Assembly: GCF_014204795.1 (NCBI RefSeq)
Contig: NZ_JACHMB010000001.1
Location: 3,286,001 to 3,350,000 of the forward strand
Length of the DNA stretch: 64,000 nucleotides
Source: Nonomuraea jabiensis
Lineage (GTDB): Bacteria; Actinomycetota; Actinomycetes; Streptosporangiales; Streptosporangiaceae
Direction: 5' to 3'
This document shows, piece by piece, positions 15,539 to 23,466 of the stretch. The notes under the pieces were generated by a model. The model was not told the origin of the DNA. It made no database searches and was given only the letters and a program-made list of their open reading frames with translations. Within the stretch, counting starts at the first letter, position 1; each line of letters begins with the position of its first letter. Made by a program: the position numbers and the translations under genes.

Positions 15539-15753
15539 CAGATCAGCCTGTTCTGCTCGGCGACCAGCTCGCCCACGAGCGCGCTGCGGGCCTCGTGGAG
15601 TGCGCGCAGCGCTTCGTCGATCGCCTTGACGGCGGCGTGCCCGGCGCGGAGCGCCTCGGCGGTGCCCTGCTGGCCGTCGCGTCGAGCCAGCGCCGCCAAC
15701 GCATCGGCAACGGCCTCGGCGGCGGTGGTGAGATGAGCGGTACGGTGGCCCAT
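15538..15753 (-). CDS. Small helical hypothetical protein
   Basis: 71 residues from ATG 15753. Nearly all Ala-rich helix: TTAAEAVADALAALARRDGQ, then AAVKAIDEALRALHEARSAL. It could form a coiled coil with its downstream neighbour. A run of AGGAGG lies 10 bases before the ATG on the minus strand. Transcribed divergently from the ribbon-helix-helix gene. Function unknown. Confidence 0.6.
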   Translation of the reverse strand: MGHRTAHLTTAAEAVADALAALARRDGQQGTAEALRAGHAAVKAIDEALRALHEARSALVGELVAEQNRLI

Positions 15754-15782
15754 AGTCCGACCTCCTCAGTAGGTCAGGATCA

Positions 15783-15818
15783 GGCCCCGGCCAGTGGTGG
15801 AGTCACCGGTTCGGGGCC
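15783..15818. other. Hairpin in the divergent intergenic region
   Basis: GGCCCCG (15783-15789) and CGGGGCC (15812-15818) pair around a 22-base loop, followed by GCCCTTTT. It could stop transcription entering from the left, protecting the divergent promoter region. Confidence 0.4.
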
Positions 15819-15839
15819 GCCCTTTTGTGGAGTTATGTA

Positions 15840-15856
15840 TTTATGTGCCACATAAA
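15840..15856. promoter_or_regulatory. 17-bp operator palindrome TTTATGTGCCACATAAA
   Basis: TTTATGTG and CACATAAA are perfect inverted 8-mers around one C, in an AT-rich patch unlike the surrounding high-GC DNA. It lies between the divergent genes at 15753 and 15902, upstream of a probable -10 (TACGAT, about 15888). The adjacent ribbon-helix-helix protein is a natural candidate to bind it. Confidence 0.65.
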
Positions 15857-15901
15857 ATCAAGCCTGATTGTGCCGGTCAAGGGCTCGCTACGATTCGGTC
15901 C

Positions 15902-16084
15902 GTGACAGAGAAGCGGAAACGTGGCCGCCCGGCCACCGGTCAGACTCCGAGTCATGGAGTCCGCGTCCCGAAAGAGCTATGGGACAAGGCTGAGAAGAAG
16001 GCCAACAGGGAGGGCCGCAACGTCTCTGACGTGGTCCGCGACTGCCTCGACAGCTACACCCGCGAGGACGACGAAGGGGAGTGA
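15902..16084 (+). CDS. Small ribbon-helix-helix protein with AT-hook-like start
   Basis: 60 residues from GTG 15902. A basic KRKRGRPATGQ segment resembles an AT hook. A ribbon-helix-helix (CopG/Arc type) follows: SHGVRVPKELWDKAEKKANREGRNVSDVVRDCLDSY. TACGAT seven bases before the GTG suggests a leaderless transcript. It is the last element gene, 31 bases from attR. It could be a regulator, a partition-type protein or the excision factor for the serine integrase; all are inference. Confidence 0.75.
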   Translation: MTEKRKRGRPATGQTPSHGVRVPKELWDKAEKKANREGRNVSDVVRDCLDSYTREDDEGE

Positions 16085-16110
16085 CCTCTAAATAGGGGTA
16101 GTCGGGTGAA

Positions 16111-16656
16111 CTACTGGCAGGTGTAGCGGCAGCCGCGGGTGATCTCGATCGGCCCGTTCCGGCCCACGAAGGAGGGGTACGCGTCGAGCGGCAGCTGCGG
16201 CGCCGGCCTCGTGCGCAGGGCGACGCCGTCGGCGTCCTTGATCGCCAGCCCCGGCACCGAGGTGAGCGGCTCGTCCTGCTGGAGCGCCCGGACGAGCGAG
16301 ATGATCGTGGTCTCGCCCTCGCCGATCCCCGCCAGGTCCCAGCCGGCGTCGATGACCTGCTGCGGCTCGGCCGTGGCGTGCACGCCGCCCGCGATGTGCA
16401 GCCCGCGGCCGCCGCTCAGCGACCTGACCGTGGCCAGCTCGGCGGCCATGGCCTCGGCGTCGGGCGAGTAGAACGACCAGAGCACGAGCACGCGGTCGGC
16501 CTGGCTGGCGGTGATGTGCTCCGCGGTCTCCTCAGGGGTGGTGCCCAGCCTCAGCTCGTGCTCCACCCCGGCGGTCTCCAGCGCGGCGAGCAGCGCGTGC
16601 ACGCCGTACGTCACCGCCTTGCGGTAACGGACCACCACACATACAGCCAGTGCCAC
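16111..16656 (-). pseudogene. B12-binding/radical SAM protein, N-terminal part cut by the element
   Basis: 181 residues from ATG 16656, ending PIEITRGCRYTCQ, where the last codons come from element DNA. The N-terminal domain has a cobalamin-binding-like Rossmann pattern: RVLVLWSFYSPDAEAM, IAGGVHATAEPQQVI, GEGETTIISLVRAL. The radical SAM motif begins at CRYTC and is then interrupted. The missing part starts at 113 on the minus strand. It resembles the B12-binding/radical SAM family TIGR04013, an assignment I make from memory. With the element integrated, only the B12 domain can be made. Confidence 0.85.
16116..16119. other. attR core (GGCA)
   Basis: Second copy of the GGCA core. To the right the host radical SAM gene continues (minus strand, TRGCRYTC). 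To the left lies element DNA, including GTGAAC (16106-16111), which would be half of the inverted hexamers in attP. Confidence 0.8.
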
Positions 16657-16671
16657 GTCCGGCAGCGTAGC

Positions 16672-17244
16672 TCAGGCGGCGCGCATCGGACGCAACGCGC
16701 CGGTCAGCTTGGCCAGCTCGGCGAGCATGGCGTCGGCGGCGGAGTCCATGACGTCGTTGGCGCGCACCTTGCCGTCCTCGCCGACGAACTGCGTGTAGAA
16801 CGGGATGTTCACCGCCTCCACCACCGGGATCATCTTCAGCGTGCTGGTGACCTGGCGCAGGCTGTTGACGGCGCGGGTGCCGCCGGAGACGCCGCCGTAG
16901 CTGACGAACCCGGCCGCCTTGTGCTGCCACTCGTGGTGCAGGTAGTCGAGGGCGTTCTTCAGCACGGCGTTGAAGCTGTGGTTGTACTCGGGGGTCACGA
17001 ACACGTACGCGTCGCCCCGCTCGACGGTGGCGCTCCACTCCTTGGTGTGCGCGTTCACGTACTGCTTGAGCCGGGGGTGGTTGGGCTCGTCCAGGAACGG
17101 CAGCGCGACCTCCGCCAGGTCGATCAGCTCGACCTCGAACAGCCCCGACGCCACGGCCTTGCCCTGGAACCACTCGGCGATGGCGCGCCCGGCGCGACCG
17201 GGGCGGGTGCTGGCGACGACGATCTGCAGGACCGGCTTGCCCAT
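16672..17244 (-). CDS. NADPH-dependent FMN reductase
   Basis: 190 residues from ATG 17244, preceded by GAAGGAG. Flavodoxin-like fold of the FMN_red family: VVASTRPGRAGRAIAEWF binds the FMN phosphate, TPEYNHSFNAVLKNALDYL and SYGGVSGGTRAV complete the flavin site. It probably reduces quinones, azo compounds or free flavin with NADPH. The HxlR gene is divergent with a palindrome between them, so it is probably induced through that regulator under redox or electrophile stress. An ATG at 17259 is less well placed. Confidence 0.9.
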   Translation of the reverse strand: MGKPVLQIVVASTRPGRAGRAIAEWFQGKAVASGLFEVELIDLAEVALPFLDEPNHPRLKQYVNAHTKEWSATVERGDAYVFVTPEYNHSFNAVLKNALDYLHHEWQHKAAGFVSYGGVSGGTRAVNSLRQVTSTLKMIPVVEAVNIPFYTQFVGEDGKVRANDVMDSAADAMLAELAKLTGALRPMRAA

Positions 17245-17269
17245 GACATGCTCCTTCACTCAGGCGGGT

Positions 17270-17298
17270 GTAGCTACTCAACATTATTGAGCTGCTAC
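17270..17298. promoter_or_regulatory. Operator palindrome between FMN reductase and HxlR genes
   Basis: An imperfect 29-base inverted repeat: GTAGC and CTCAA in the left arm mirror TTGAG and GCTAC in the right arm. It lies in the 88-base divergent spacer, the usual place for an HxlR-family binding site controlling both genes. Confidence 0.65.
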
Positions 17299-17332
17299 AT
17301 ATTTCTGAGCAAGCGTTGGTAGGATTTGTGGC

Positions 17333-17665
17333 ATGAGTCTCGATTCGGTATGCGTGCGCTTCCACGTCGCCTTAGAGCTGATCGGCGCCCGCTGGTCGGG
17401 CGCGGTGATCCACATGATCTTCAAGGGCGCCCACCGGTACGCCGACCTCAAGGCGGCCATCCCCGGCATCAACGACACGATGCTGGCCCGGCGGCTGCGC
17501 GAGCTGGAGAGCGCCGGGCTCATCGAGCGCCGCGTGCTGCCCACGTCGCCGGTGCGCGTCGAATACCACCTGACCGAGATGGGGCAGGAGCTGCGGCCGG
17601 TGCTGGACGAGCTGGTGACGTGGGCGCACAAGTGGATCCCGTTGCCGGAGGCGGAGTCCGCCTAG
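17333..17665 (+). CDS. HxlR-family transcriptional regulator
   Basis: 110 residues. Winged helix of the HxlR family: ELIGARWSGAVIHMIFKGAHRYADLKAAIPGIND, then MLARRLRELESAGLIERRV and VEYHLTEMGQELRPVLDEL. A single Cys near the N-terminus (VCVRF) is the usual redox or electrophile-sensing position in this family. It is divergent from the FMN reductase and probably binds the palindrome at 17270-17298. A hairpin terminator follows. Confidence 0.9.
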   Translation: MSLDSVCVRFHVALELIGARWSGAVIHMIFKGAHRYADLKAAIPGINDTMLARRLRELESAGLIERRVLPTSPVRVEYHLTEMGQELRPVLDELVTWAHKWIPLPEAESA

Positions 17666-17679
17666 CGATCCGGCATTCA

Positions 17680-17715
17680 GTGACGGGCGGTAACGGTGCC
17701 ATGCCGACCCGTCAC
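17680..17715 (+). terminator. Terminator after the HxlR gene
   Basis: GTGACGGG (17680-17687) pairs with CCCGTCAC (17708-17715), followed by GCTTT. The loop is 20 bases. Confidence 0.6.
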
Positions 17716-17850
17716 GCTTTAAGGCGATAAATCGGGCTATGCCACCTGTGTCCGAAAAGCCCCCATAACACCGAAATAGAGGCTCTTTGGCATGCTGGCA
17801 GGCGCCTTAGCAGCCGTTAGCTTGACAGCACCCCCACCCGAGGAGTGCAC

Positions 17851-18975
17851 ATGTTGAGTAAACGCTGTGCGTTGGTGGGCGGCGTCATCCTCGCCGCCTG
17901 CCTGGCCGCCCCCCTCAGCCCCGCAGCAGCTGACCCGGCGCCTCAATCCGCCTCCCCATCCCTCCCCCCGTCCGTGGTCGACGCGCTGGAGCGCGACCTC
18001 GGCCTGTCCGAGCAGCAGGTCACCACCCGGCTGGCCAACGAGGAACGCGCCGCGGCCACGCAGGCCACGCTCACCTCCCAGCTCGGCGCGTCGTACGGCG
18101 GCGCCTGGCTGAACGACGACGCCTCCAAGCTCCTGGTCGCCACCACCGACCCGAACGCCACCGCCACCATCCAGGCCCAGGGCGCCGAGCCGGTCGTGGT
18201 CGCGCGCTCGCTCACCCAGCTCGACGCGATCATGCAGCAGCTCGACCGGGCGCCGAAGCGGGCCCAGGCCGGGGCCGCGCTGTGGTTCGTGGACGTCAAG
18301 ACCAACAGCGTCTCCATCCAGGCGCCCACGGTAGCGGCCGCCGAGGCCCTGGCCAAGGCCGCGGGCGTGGACAGGAGCGCGGTCAGCGTGGCGGCGACCG
18401 CCGAGCGGCCCGTGCCGCTGATCGACATCATCGGCGGAGCCCCGTTCTACATCGGCTCCAGCCGCTGCAGCGTCGGCTTCTCCGTCACCAGGGGCAGCAC
18501 CCCCGGTTTCGTCACCGCCGGGCACTGCCGCGTGGCCACCAACACCACCAACCCGACGGGCACCTTCCAGGGCGCGTCCTTCCCTGGTAACGACTACGCG
18601 TGGGTCGCCGCTCCCGGCAACACCCCGCAGCCCTGGGTACGCGGCTCCGGCGGCGCGAACGTGATCGTCCGCGGCTCCACCCAGGCCGCGGTCGGTGCGT
18701 CCATCTGCCGCTCCGGTTCGACCACCGGCTGGCGCTGCGGCACCATCCAGCAGCACAACGCCACGGTCAGGTACTCGCAGGGCACCGTCACCGGCCTGAC
18801 CCGCACCAGCGCCTGCGCCGAGCCGGGCGACTCGGGCGGCTCGTTCATCTCGGGCAGCCAGGCCCAGGGCGTCACCTCGGGCGGCTCGGGCAACTGCTCC
18901 GTCGGCGGGACCACGTACCACCAGCCCGTCAACGAGATCCTGAGCGTCTACGGGCTCACCCTCCGCACAGGCTGA
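17851..18975 (+). CDS. Secreted chymotrypsin-like serine protease (streptogrisin/alpha-lytic type)
   Basis: 374 residues from ATG 17851, preceded by GAGGAG. Signal peptide in residues 1-28 (hydrophobic [14 protein letters not shown], cleavage near AAA). The prodomain (about 35-185) resembles the alpha-lytic protease pro region. The mature enzyme starts near IDIIGG. Catalytic His is in FVTAGHC, Asp in GNDYAWV, and Ser in EPGDSGGS. Disulfide cysteines are in place (SRCSVGF/GHC, ICRSG/WRCG, SACAEP/NCSVGG). An extracellular protease that matures by self-processing. A strong terminator follows, so it is transcribed alone. Confidence 0.95.
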   Translation: MLSKRCALVGGVILAACLAAPLSPAAADPAPQSASPSLPPSVVDALERDLGLSEQQVTTRLANEERAAATQATLTSQLGASYGGAWLNDDASKLLVATTDPNATATIQAQGAEPVVVARSLTQLDAIMQQLDRAPKRAQAGAALWFVDVKTNSVSIQAPTVAAAEALAKAAGVDRSAVSVAATAERPVPLIDIIGGAPFYIGSSRCSVGFSVTRGSTPGFVTAGHCRVATNTTNPTGTFQGASFPGNDYAWVAAPGNTPQPWVRGSGGANVIVRGSTQAAVGASICRSGSTTGWRCGTIQQHNATVRYSQGTVTGLTRTSACAEPGDSGGSFISGSQAQGVTSGGSGNCSVGGTTYHQPVNEILSVYGLTLRTG

Positions 18976-18990
18976 CCCGCGGCGCCGAAC

Positions 18991-19034
18991 TCCGCGCGGC
19001 ACGCCCGGCTGGGCGTGCCGCGCGGAAGTTTTTT
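18991..19034 (+). terminator. Strong intrinsic terminator
   Basis: TCCGCGCGGCACGCCC (18991-19006) pairs perfectly with GGGCGTGCCGCGCGGA (19011-19026) around GGCT, followed by AG and six T. It is the clearest rho-independent terminator in the window. Confidence 0.95.
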
Positions 19035-19113
19035 GCGTTCACAGCGATGAGTTCTCCCGCCCCGTCCGGTCTGTCTGATGGAAAGCACGTCAACACCATC
19101 GGAGGAGCTCGCG

Positions 19114-19491
19114 ATGAGGCGACCCGTTCTCGGCAGCCTGCTGCTCGCCAGCACGAACCCCGAGCGTCTGCGCACCTGGTACGCCGACGCCCTCGACCCG
19201 GAGGACAACTCCGACGTCGGCGGCTACGGGGTGCTCAAGTTCGGCGAGTGCTACCTGTTCATCGACACGCGGACGGACGTGTCGGACAAGAATCCCGAGC
19301 CCGGCAGGGTGATCCTGAACTTCGACGTGGCCGACGCCCGCGCGGTCGCCGCGCGCATGGAGAGCGCGGGCGTGACGTGGCTGGCCGAGCTCGAGGACCG
19401 CGACGGCAGCCTGTTCGCCACCGCGATCGACCCGGACGGCAACTACGTCCAGATCATCCAGCTCAGCGAGGCCCACCGGGCGGGCATGTGA
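19114..19491 (+). CDS. VOC-family protein
   Basis: 125 residues from ATG 19114, preceded by GGAGGAG. One glyoxalase/bleomycin-resistance fold: [32 protein letters not shown], and a C-terminal [18 protein letters not shown] typical of VOC proteins. The substrate cannot be told. A second VOC gene starts 17 bases downstream, so the two form an operon. Confidence 0.85.
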   Translation: MRRPVLGSLLLASTNPERLRTWYADALDPEDNSDVGGYGVLKFGECYLFIDTRTDVSDKNPEPGRVILNFDVADARAVAARMESAGVTWLAELEDRDGSLFATAIDPDGNYVQIIQLSEAHRAGM

Positions 19492-19508
19492 CATCGGGGG
19501 AGGCGATC

Positions 19509-19877
19509 ATGTTCGGGACGACGAAGGCGTTCAGCGGTTTCTCGGTGAACGACATCGCGGCGGCCAGGCAGTTCTACGGGGAGACCCTGGGGCTGCGGGT
19601 GTCGGAGGAGCGCGGGATGCTGACGCTCCACATCGCCGGGGGCACCGACATCCTGATCTACCCGAAGGAGCAGCACACCCCGGCCACGTTCACGATCCTC
19701 AACTTCCCGGTCGAGGACATCGACAAGGCGGTGGACGAGCTGGCGGGGCGAGGGGTGCGCTTCGAGCGCTACGAGGGCTTCCCGCAGGACGCGAAGGGCG
19801 TCATGCGCGGTGAAGGCGGCCCCATCGCCTGGTTCACGGACCCGGCCGGCAACGTGCTGTCGGTCATCCAGCCGTAA
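19509..19877 (+). CDS. VOC-family protein (glyoxalase-like)
   Basis: 122 residues from ATG 19509, with GGGGGAGG upstream. VOC pattern: [58 protein letters not shown], and [15 protein letters not shown]. Probable metal-dependent small-molecule enzyme or binding protein. Paired with the upstream VOC gene. Confidence 0.85.
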   Translation: MFGTTKAFSGFSVNDIAAARQFYGETLGLRVSEERGMLTLHIAGGTDILIYPKEQHTPATFTILNFPVEDIDKAVDELAGRGVRFERYEGFPQDAKGVMRGEGGPIAWFTDPAGNVLSVIQP

Positions 19878-19958
19878 CCACCTCTCAGGGTCGGGTCAGG
19901 GTCGGCTCGGGGACAGGGCCCGATGTTAAACACCCGTCCCCGGCGGGAGAGTTGCTTC

Positions 19959-20645
19959 ATGACCGCAGTGAAGAGGCTCTCCCCCCTGATCGCCTGCGCC
20001 GCGATCCTGTTCTCGGTGGTCGCCGTGCTGGTCGGGCAGTTCGGGCCCGACCCTCAGCTCGACCCCATGAACGTCACCGTCAGCGAATACGCCGTGTCCG
20101 ACCGCGGGGGCGTCACGGAGGTCGCCATGGCGGTGCTCGGGCTGGGGTCCCTGGCGCTGCTCGTGGGGTTGCGGGCGGCCGGGGCGCCGGTGCGGGGGAT
20201 GCCTCAGTGGTTGCTGGGGGTGTGGTCCGGGGCCCTGGTCGTGGCGGCCGTGGTCCCGACCACGCCCCTCGGGGCGGATCTCGACCTCGCGGCCCAGATC
20301 CACCGGTACGTGTCCGTGGCGGCGTTCGTGAGCCTGCCCGCCGCCGGGGCGCTGATGGTGCCCAGACTGGGCTCAGACGCCCGCTGGAAGCCCGTGGCGC
20401 GGGTGGTCGAGTGGGTGGCCCTGGCCGGGGGGTTCGGGCTGCTGGCGATCACGTACGTGGCCCTGCCCGGCGAGCGGGTGATGATCGGGCTCGTCGAGCG
20501 GTTGCTGCTGGGCGCCGAGGTGACCTTGCTGGGCGTTCTGGCCGCGTGGCTGGCCTGGCTGACCTGGCGTCCGGTCAGCCGCGCGGCCCGTGCACAACAT
20601 GCAGATTTCCTGACATATCACAGATTTATCGCAAGTCGATCTTAA
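19959..20645 (+). CDS. DUF998 integral membrane protein
   Basis: 228 residues from ATG 19959, with GGCGGGAGAG upstream. About six transmembrane helices (LIACAAILFSVVAVLVGQF, VLGLGSLALLVGL, WLLGVWSGALVVAAVV, VSVAAFVSLPAAGALMV, WVALAGGFGLLAITYVAL, LLGAEVTLLGVLAAWLAWL). The LDPMNVTVSEYAVSDRG segment after helix 1 is characteristic of DUF998. Function not known. Confidence 0.85.
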   Translation: MTAVKRLSPLIACAAILFSVVAVLVGQFGPDPQLDPMNVTVSEYAVSDRGGVTEVAMAVLGLGSLALLVGLRAAGAPVRGMPQWLLGVWSGALVVAAVVPTTPLGADLDLAAQIHRYVSVAAFVSLPAAGALMVPRLGSDARWKPVARVVEWVALAGGFGLLAITYVALPGERVMIGLVERLLLGAEVTLLGVLAAWLAWLTWRPVSRAARAQHADFLTYHRFIASRS

Positions 20646-20701
20646 AACCACCTGTTTCGATGCTATTCTCTCCCGCGATCTTCTATCCGGGAGCAGGTGT
20701 C

Positions 20702-23092
20702 ATGGCATCGGGCAGATCCATCAGATTCAAGATCTCGACGCTGCTCGTCATCCCCTTGGTCTCCCTGGTCGCACTCTGGGGCTTCGCCGCGAGCACCACG
20801 TCGGGAGACGCGCTCAACCTGCTCAAGGTCGAGACCATCTGGACGGGCGTCATCAACAACGCCGACGGCCTGATCTCCAACCTCCAGACCGAGCGGCTGG
20901 CCTCCGCCGAGCGGATCGCGGGCACCGTCACGGACCCCGACGCGCTGAACAAGGCGCGGGCCAAGGTCGACAACAACCGCAAGACGCTGCGCGAGCGCGC
21001 CATGTCCGAGGACGTGCAGTCGGCGCTCACGCAGGACATGAAGACCCAGCTCCAGAACGTCTTCGAGGCGATCAACCGGATCCCGGACATCCGCAGCAAG
21101 GTGGACGACCGCAAGCTCACCCCCGGCACCCTCGTCACCGAGTACGCGAAGGTCTCCGACGAGATCCACCTGCTGTACTCCAGGATGATGGTCAGCACCG
21201 ACCTCCAGATGGCGCTCCAGGCGCAGGGCCTGATCGCCGCTGACGAGGTACGCGAGCTGCTGAGCCGGGAGCACGCCCTGATCGTCGCCGGCAACGGCCG
21301 GATGACCATGCACTCCGACCTCCACCTGCTGGCCGGCCTGGACAACACCAGGACGTACCTGTTCCCCAAGGCCCTGGCCAACCTCGACACCGAGCTGCGG
21401 GCCCCGTTCGAGAAGCTGTACTACTCCCCGCGCTACGGCACCATGGAGAACCTGCTGGAGAGCTACATCTCCGGCCAGCCGGTGGACGTCGAGCTGTGGC
21501 GGGGCGTCTCCGAGCAGGTGCAGAAGGAATACCGTGAGGCCGTCTGGCGCACCGGCGACAAGCTGCTGGCCAGGATGGAGCCCGCGGGCCTGGGCATCCT
21601 GGTGCGGGCCGCCGTCGCGGGCGCGCTCGGCCTCATCGCCGTCATCTTCTCCATCGTCATCTCGATCAAGGTCGGCCGCAGGCTCACCCGCGAGCTGCGG
21701 ACGCTGCGCCGTACCGCGCTGGACCTGGCCGAGATCAGGCTGCCGGAGGTCGTGACGAAGCTGCGCAAGGGCGAGAGCGTGGACATCGCCACCGAGGCGC
21801 CGCCCATCACGGTGGGCCGCGGCGCGACCAGCGAGGTCACCGACCTGGCCGCGGCGTTCGACAGCGTGCAGAGCACGGCCGTGGACGCGGCCGTCGAGCA
21901 GGCCAGGCTGCGCGAGGGCGTGTCGCAGGCGCTGCGCAACCTCGCCCGGCGCAGCCAGTCGCTGCTGCAGCGCCAGCTCAAGATGCTCGACGAGATGCAG
22001 CGCCAGACGGAGGACCCGGAGGCGCTGGAGCGCCTGTTCAGGCTCGACCACCTGACCACCCGCATGCGCCGCCACGCCGAGGGCCTGGTGCTGCTCTCGG
22101 GTGGCGCGGCGGGCCGCAGGTGGCGCGGCGTCATCCCGATCGAGGACGTGCTCAGCGGCGCGGCGGCCCAGGTCGAGGAGTACACCCGGGTACGCGTCTA
22201 CCCGATGACCGAGTGCGGCGTCTCGGGCGCGGCGGTGGCCGACCTCATGCACCTGTTCGCCGAGCTGATCGAGAACGCCGCCTCCTTCTCCTCGCCCAGC
22301 AACGAGGTCTCCGTACGCGGTGAGATGGTCGGCCGGGGCTTCGCCGTCGAGATCGAGGACCGCGGCCTGGGCATGGACGAGGCCACCCGCAGGGGCATCA
22401 ACGCGCGCCTGGCCAACCCGCAGGAGTTCGACCCCTCCCAGACCGAGCGGCTGGGCTTCGCGGTGGTCGGCATGCTCGCGGCCAGGCACGGCGTCAAGGT
22501 GACGCTCAAGCCCTCGCCGTACGGCGGCACCACCGCCATCGTGCTCGTGCCCGGCTCCCTGGTGGAGCCCATGGCGACCCCGGTGCAGCCGATGGCCTTC
22601 GAGTCCGTCTCGGTCTCGGTGCTCGGCCGCGGTGAGGTCCGGCAGGAGCCCACGGGGCCGGGCGAGCTGCCGCGCCGGGTCCGTACCAGCAAACGGGGCC
22701 AGCAGGCGGGCGGGAGCGGCCCCGTGGCCGTGCCCCAGCAGCAGACGGGCAGCGACCCGGTGACCGCCCTCCCGCAGCAGCAGGAGCCCGACCTGCCGCG
22801 CCGCCAGCGGCAGCGGGAGACGGGCCTGCCCCAGCGCGAGCGGGAGACGGGGTTGCCCCAGCGCGAGCGGGAGACGGGGCTGCCGCAGCGCGAGCGGCAG
22901 CGGGAGACGGGCCTGCCGCAGCGCGAGCGGCAGGCGGGCCTGCCGCAGCGGCTCAAGCAGACGCCGCCACCAGCGCCGCCGGCCGAGGAGCGCTCACCGG
23001 AGGAGGCCCGGGCGCTGCTCTCCTCGCTCCAGTCGGGCTGGCAGCGCGGGCGGCAGGACGCCAGTGACCAGGATGGGGGATCTCAATCGTGA
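20702..23092 (+). CDS. Nitrate/nitrite-sensor-type histidine kinase-like protein (CvnA type)
   Basis: 796 residues from ATG 20702. Transmembrane helix at about 12-30, then a large extracellular NIT-like helical sensor (about 40-300), a second transmembrane helix (LVRAAVAGALGLIAVIFSIVISI, about 300-322), HAMP, a dimerisation region LRNLARRSQSLLQRQLKML, and a HATPase_c domain (ELIENAASFSSPSNEV, EDRGLGMDEATRRG, PYGGTTAIVLVP). No ordinary phospho-accepting His box is evident, as in conservon kinases. The tail contains five to six copies of ETGLPQRER. It overlaps a DUF742 gene by 4 bases, but no Roadblock or GTPase follows. Confidence 0.9.
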   Translation: MASGRSIRFKISTLLVIPLVSLVALWGFAASTTSGDALNLLKVETIWTGVINNADGLISNLQTERLASAERIAGTVTDPDALNKARAKVDNNRKTLRERAMSEDVQSALTQDMKTQLQNVFEAINRIPDIRSKVDDRKLTPGTLVTEYAKVSDEIHLLYSRMMVSTDLQMALQAQGLIAADEVRELLSREHALIVAGNGRMTMHSDLHLLAGLDNTRTYLFPKALANLDTELRAPFEKLYYSPRYGTMENLLESYISGQPVDVELWRGVSEQVQKEYREAVWRTGDKLLARMEPAGLGILVRAAVAGALGLIAVIFSIVISIKVGRRLTRELRTLRRTALDLAEIRLPEVVTKLRKGESVDIATEAPPITVGRGATSEVTDLAAAFDSVQSTAVDAAVEQARLREGVSQALRNLARRSQSLLQRQLKMLDEMQRQTEDPEALERLFRLDHLTTRMRRHAEGLVLLSGGAAGRRWRGVIPIEDVLSGAAAQVEEYTRVRVYPMTECGVSGAAVADLMHLFAELIENAASFSSPSNEVSVRGEMVGRGFAVEIEDRGLGMDEATRRGINARLANPQEFDPSQTERLGFAVVGMLAARHGVKVTLKPSPYGGTTAIVLVPGSLVEPMATPVQPMAFESVSVSVLGRGEVRQEPTGPGELPRRVRTSKRGQQAGGSGPVAVPQQQTGSDPVTALPQQQEPDLPRRQRQRETGLPQRERETGLPQRERETGLPQRERQRETGLPQRERQAGLPQRLKQTPPPAPPAEERSPEEARALLSSLQSGWQRGRQDASDQDGGSQS
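22813..22952 (+). repeat. Tandem 27-33 base coding repeats in the kinase tail
   Basis: Repeats of a unit encoding ETGLPQRER, five to six copies, some with an additional RQ. The DNA copies are nearly identical (GAGACGGGCCTGCC...CAGCGCGAGCGG), so copy number may vary between strains. The repeat lies in the disordered C-terminal tail after the ATPase domain. Confidence 0.85.
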
Positions 23093-23466
23093 GCGGCGAG
23101 CACGAGTGGGTCGATGAGGAGGCGGGTCCCGTGGTGCGGCCGTACGCGGTCGCGCGTGGGCGTACCAGGCCCACGTCCTCCAACGCGCTCGACCTGCTGG
23201 CGACCGTCGCCGGGACGGGGCTGCCCGTCCCGGCCAAGGCGGAGCTCAGCGCTCAGCACCGGCGGCTGCTGAGCGTCGTGGCAGGTCAGTCCAGGCCCGT
23301 CGCCGAGGTCGCCTCGGATCTGAGCCTGCCCGTCGGCGTCGTGAGAGTGCTGCTGGGCGACCTGCTCGACCACGGACTGGTCACGGTCCGCCCGCCGCGC
23401 GACAAGGCCGCGACGCCCACGGAGAGCCTGCTCCGAGAGGTGATCAACGGCCTCAGGGCGCTCTAG
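23089..23466 (+). CDS. DUF742 protein (CvnC type)
   Basis: 125 residues from GTG 23089, overlapping the kinase stop. DUF742 winged-helix pattern: WVDEEAGPVVRPYAVARGRTRP, then LSAQHRRLLSVVAGQSRPVAEVASDLSLPVGVVRVLLGDLLDHGLVTV and the end LLREVINGLRAL. Its stop TAG (23464-23466) overlaps the stop of the opposing GTPase gene, sharing the palindrome CTAG. The module lacks its own Roadblock and GTPase genes, so it may use those of the facing conservon. Confidence 0.9.
   Translation: MSGEHEWVDEEAGPVVRPYAVARGRTRPTSSNALDLLATVAGTGLPVPAKAELSAQHRRLLSVVAGQSRPVAEVASDLSLPVGVVRVLLGDLLDHGLVTVRPPRDKAATPTESLLREVINGLRAL

Larger units (their letters stand above)
110..16119. mobile_element. Integrated phage-like element (~16 kb) with serine integrase, HK97 capsid genes and tape measure
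   Basis: The boundaries come from the split radical SAM gene and the shared GGCA core. In order the contents are serine integrase, a winged-helix replication-like gene with repeats, small coupled genes, HNH nuclease, prohead protease, major capsid protein, tape measure protein, then a leftward regulatory and accessory block with an Scr1-type repressor, and a ribbon-helix-helix gene at attR. Terminase large subunit, portal, connectors, tail tube, baseplate and lysis genes are not seen. It could be a satellite, a domesticated particle module or a deleted prophage. The frames are intact. Confidence 0.85.

Noticed and set aside
16081..16130. tRNA gene as integration target at the right junction
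   Set aside because: No cloverleaf or tRNA arm is present. The junction falls in protein-coding DNA of the radical SAM gene.
20663..22489. Long minus-strand open frame (608 codons) under the kinase gene
   Set aside because: Antisense shadow of the NIT-type kinase. The composition is typical of out-of-frame GC-rich DNA.
22813..22952. Possible CRISPR or minisatellite array
   Set aside because: The repeats are in frame with the kinase and encode ETGLPQRER units; there are no spacers.
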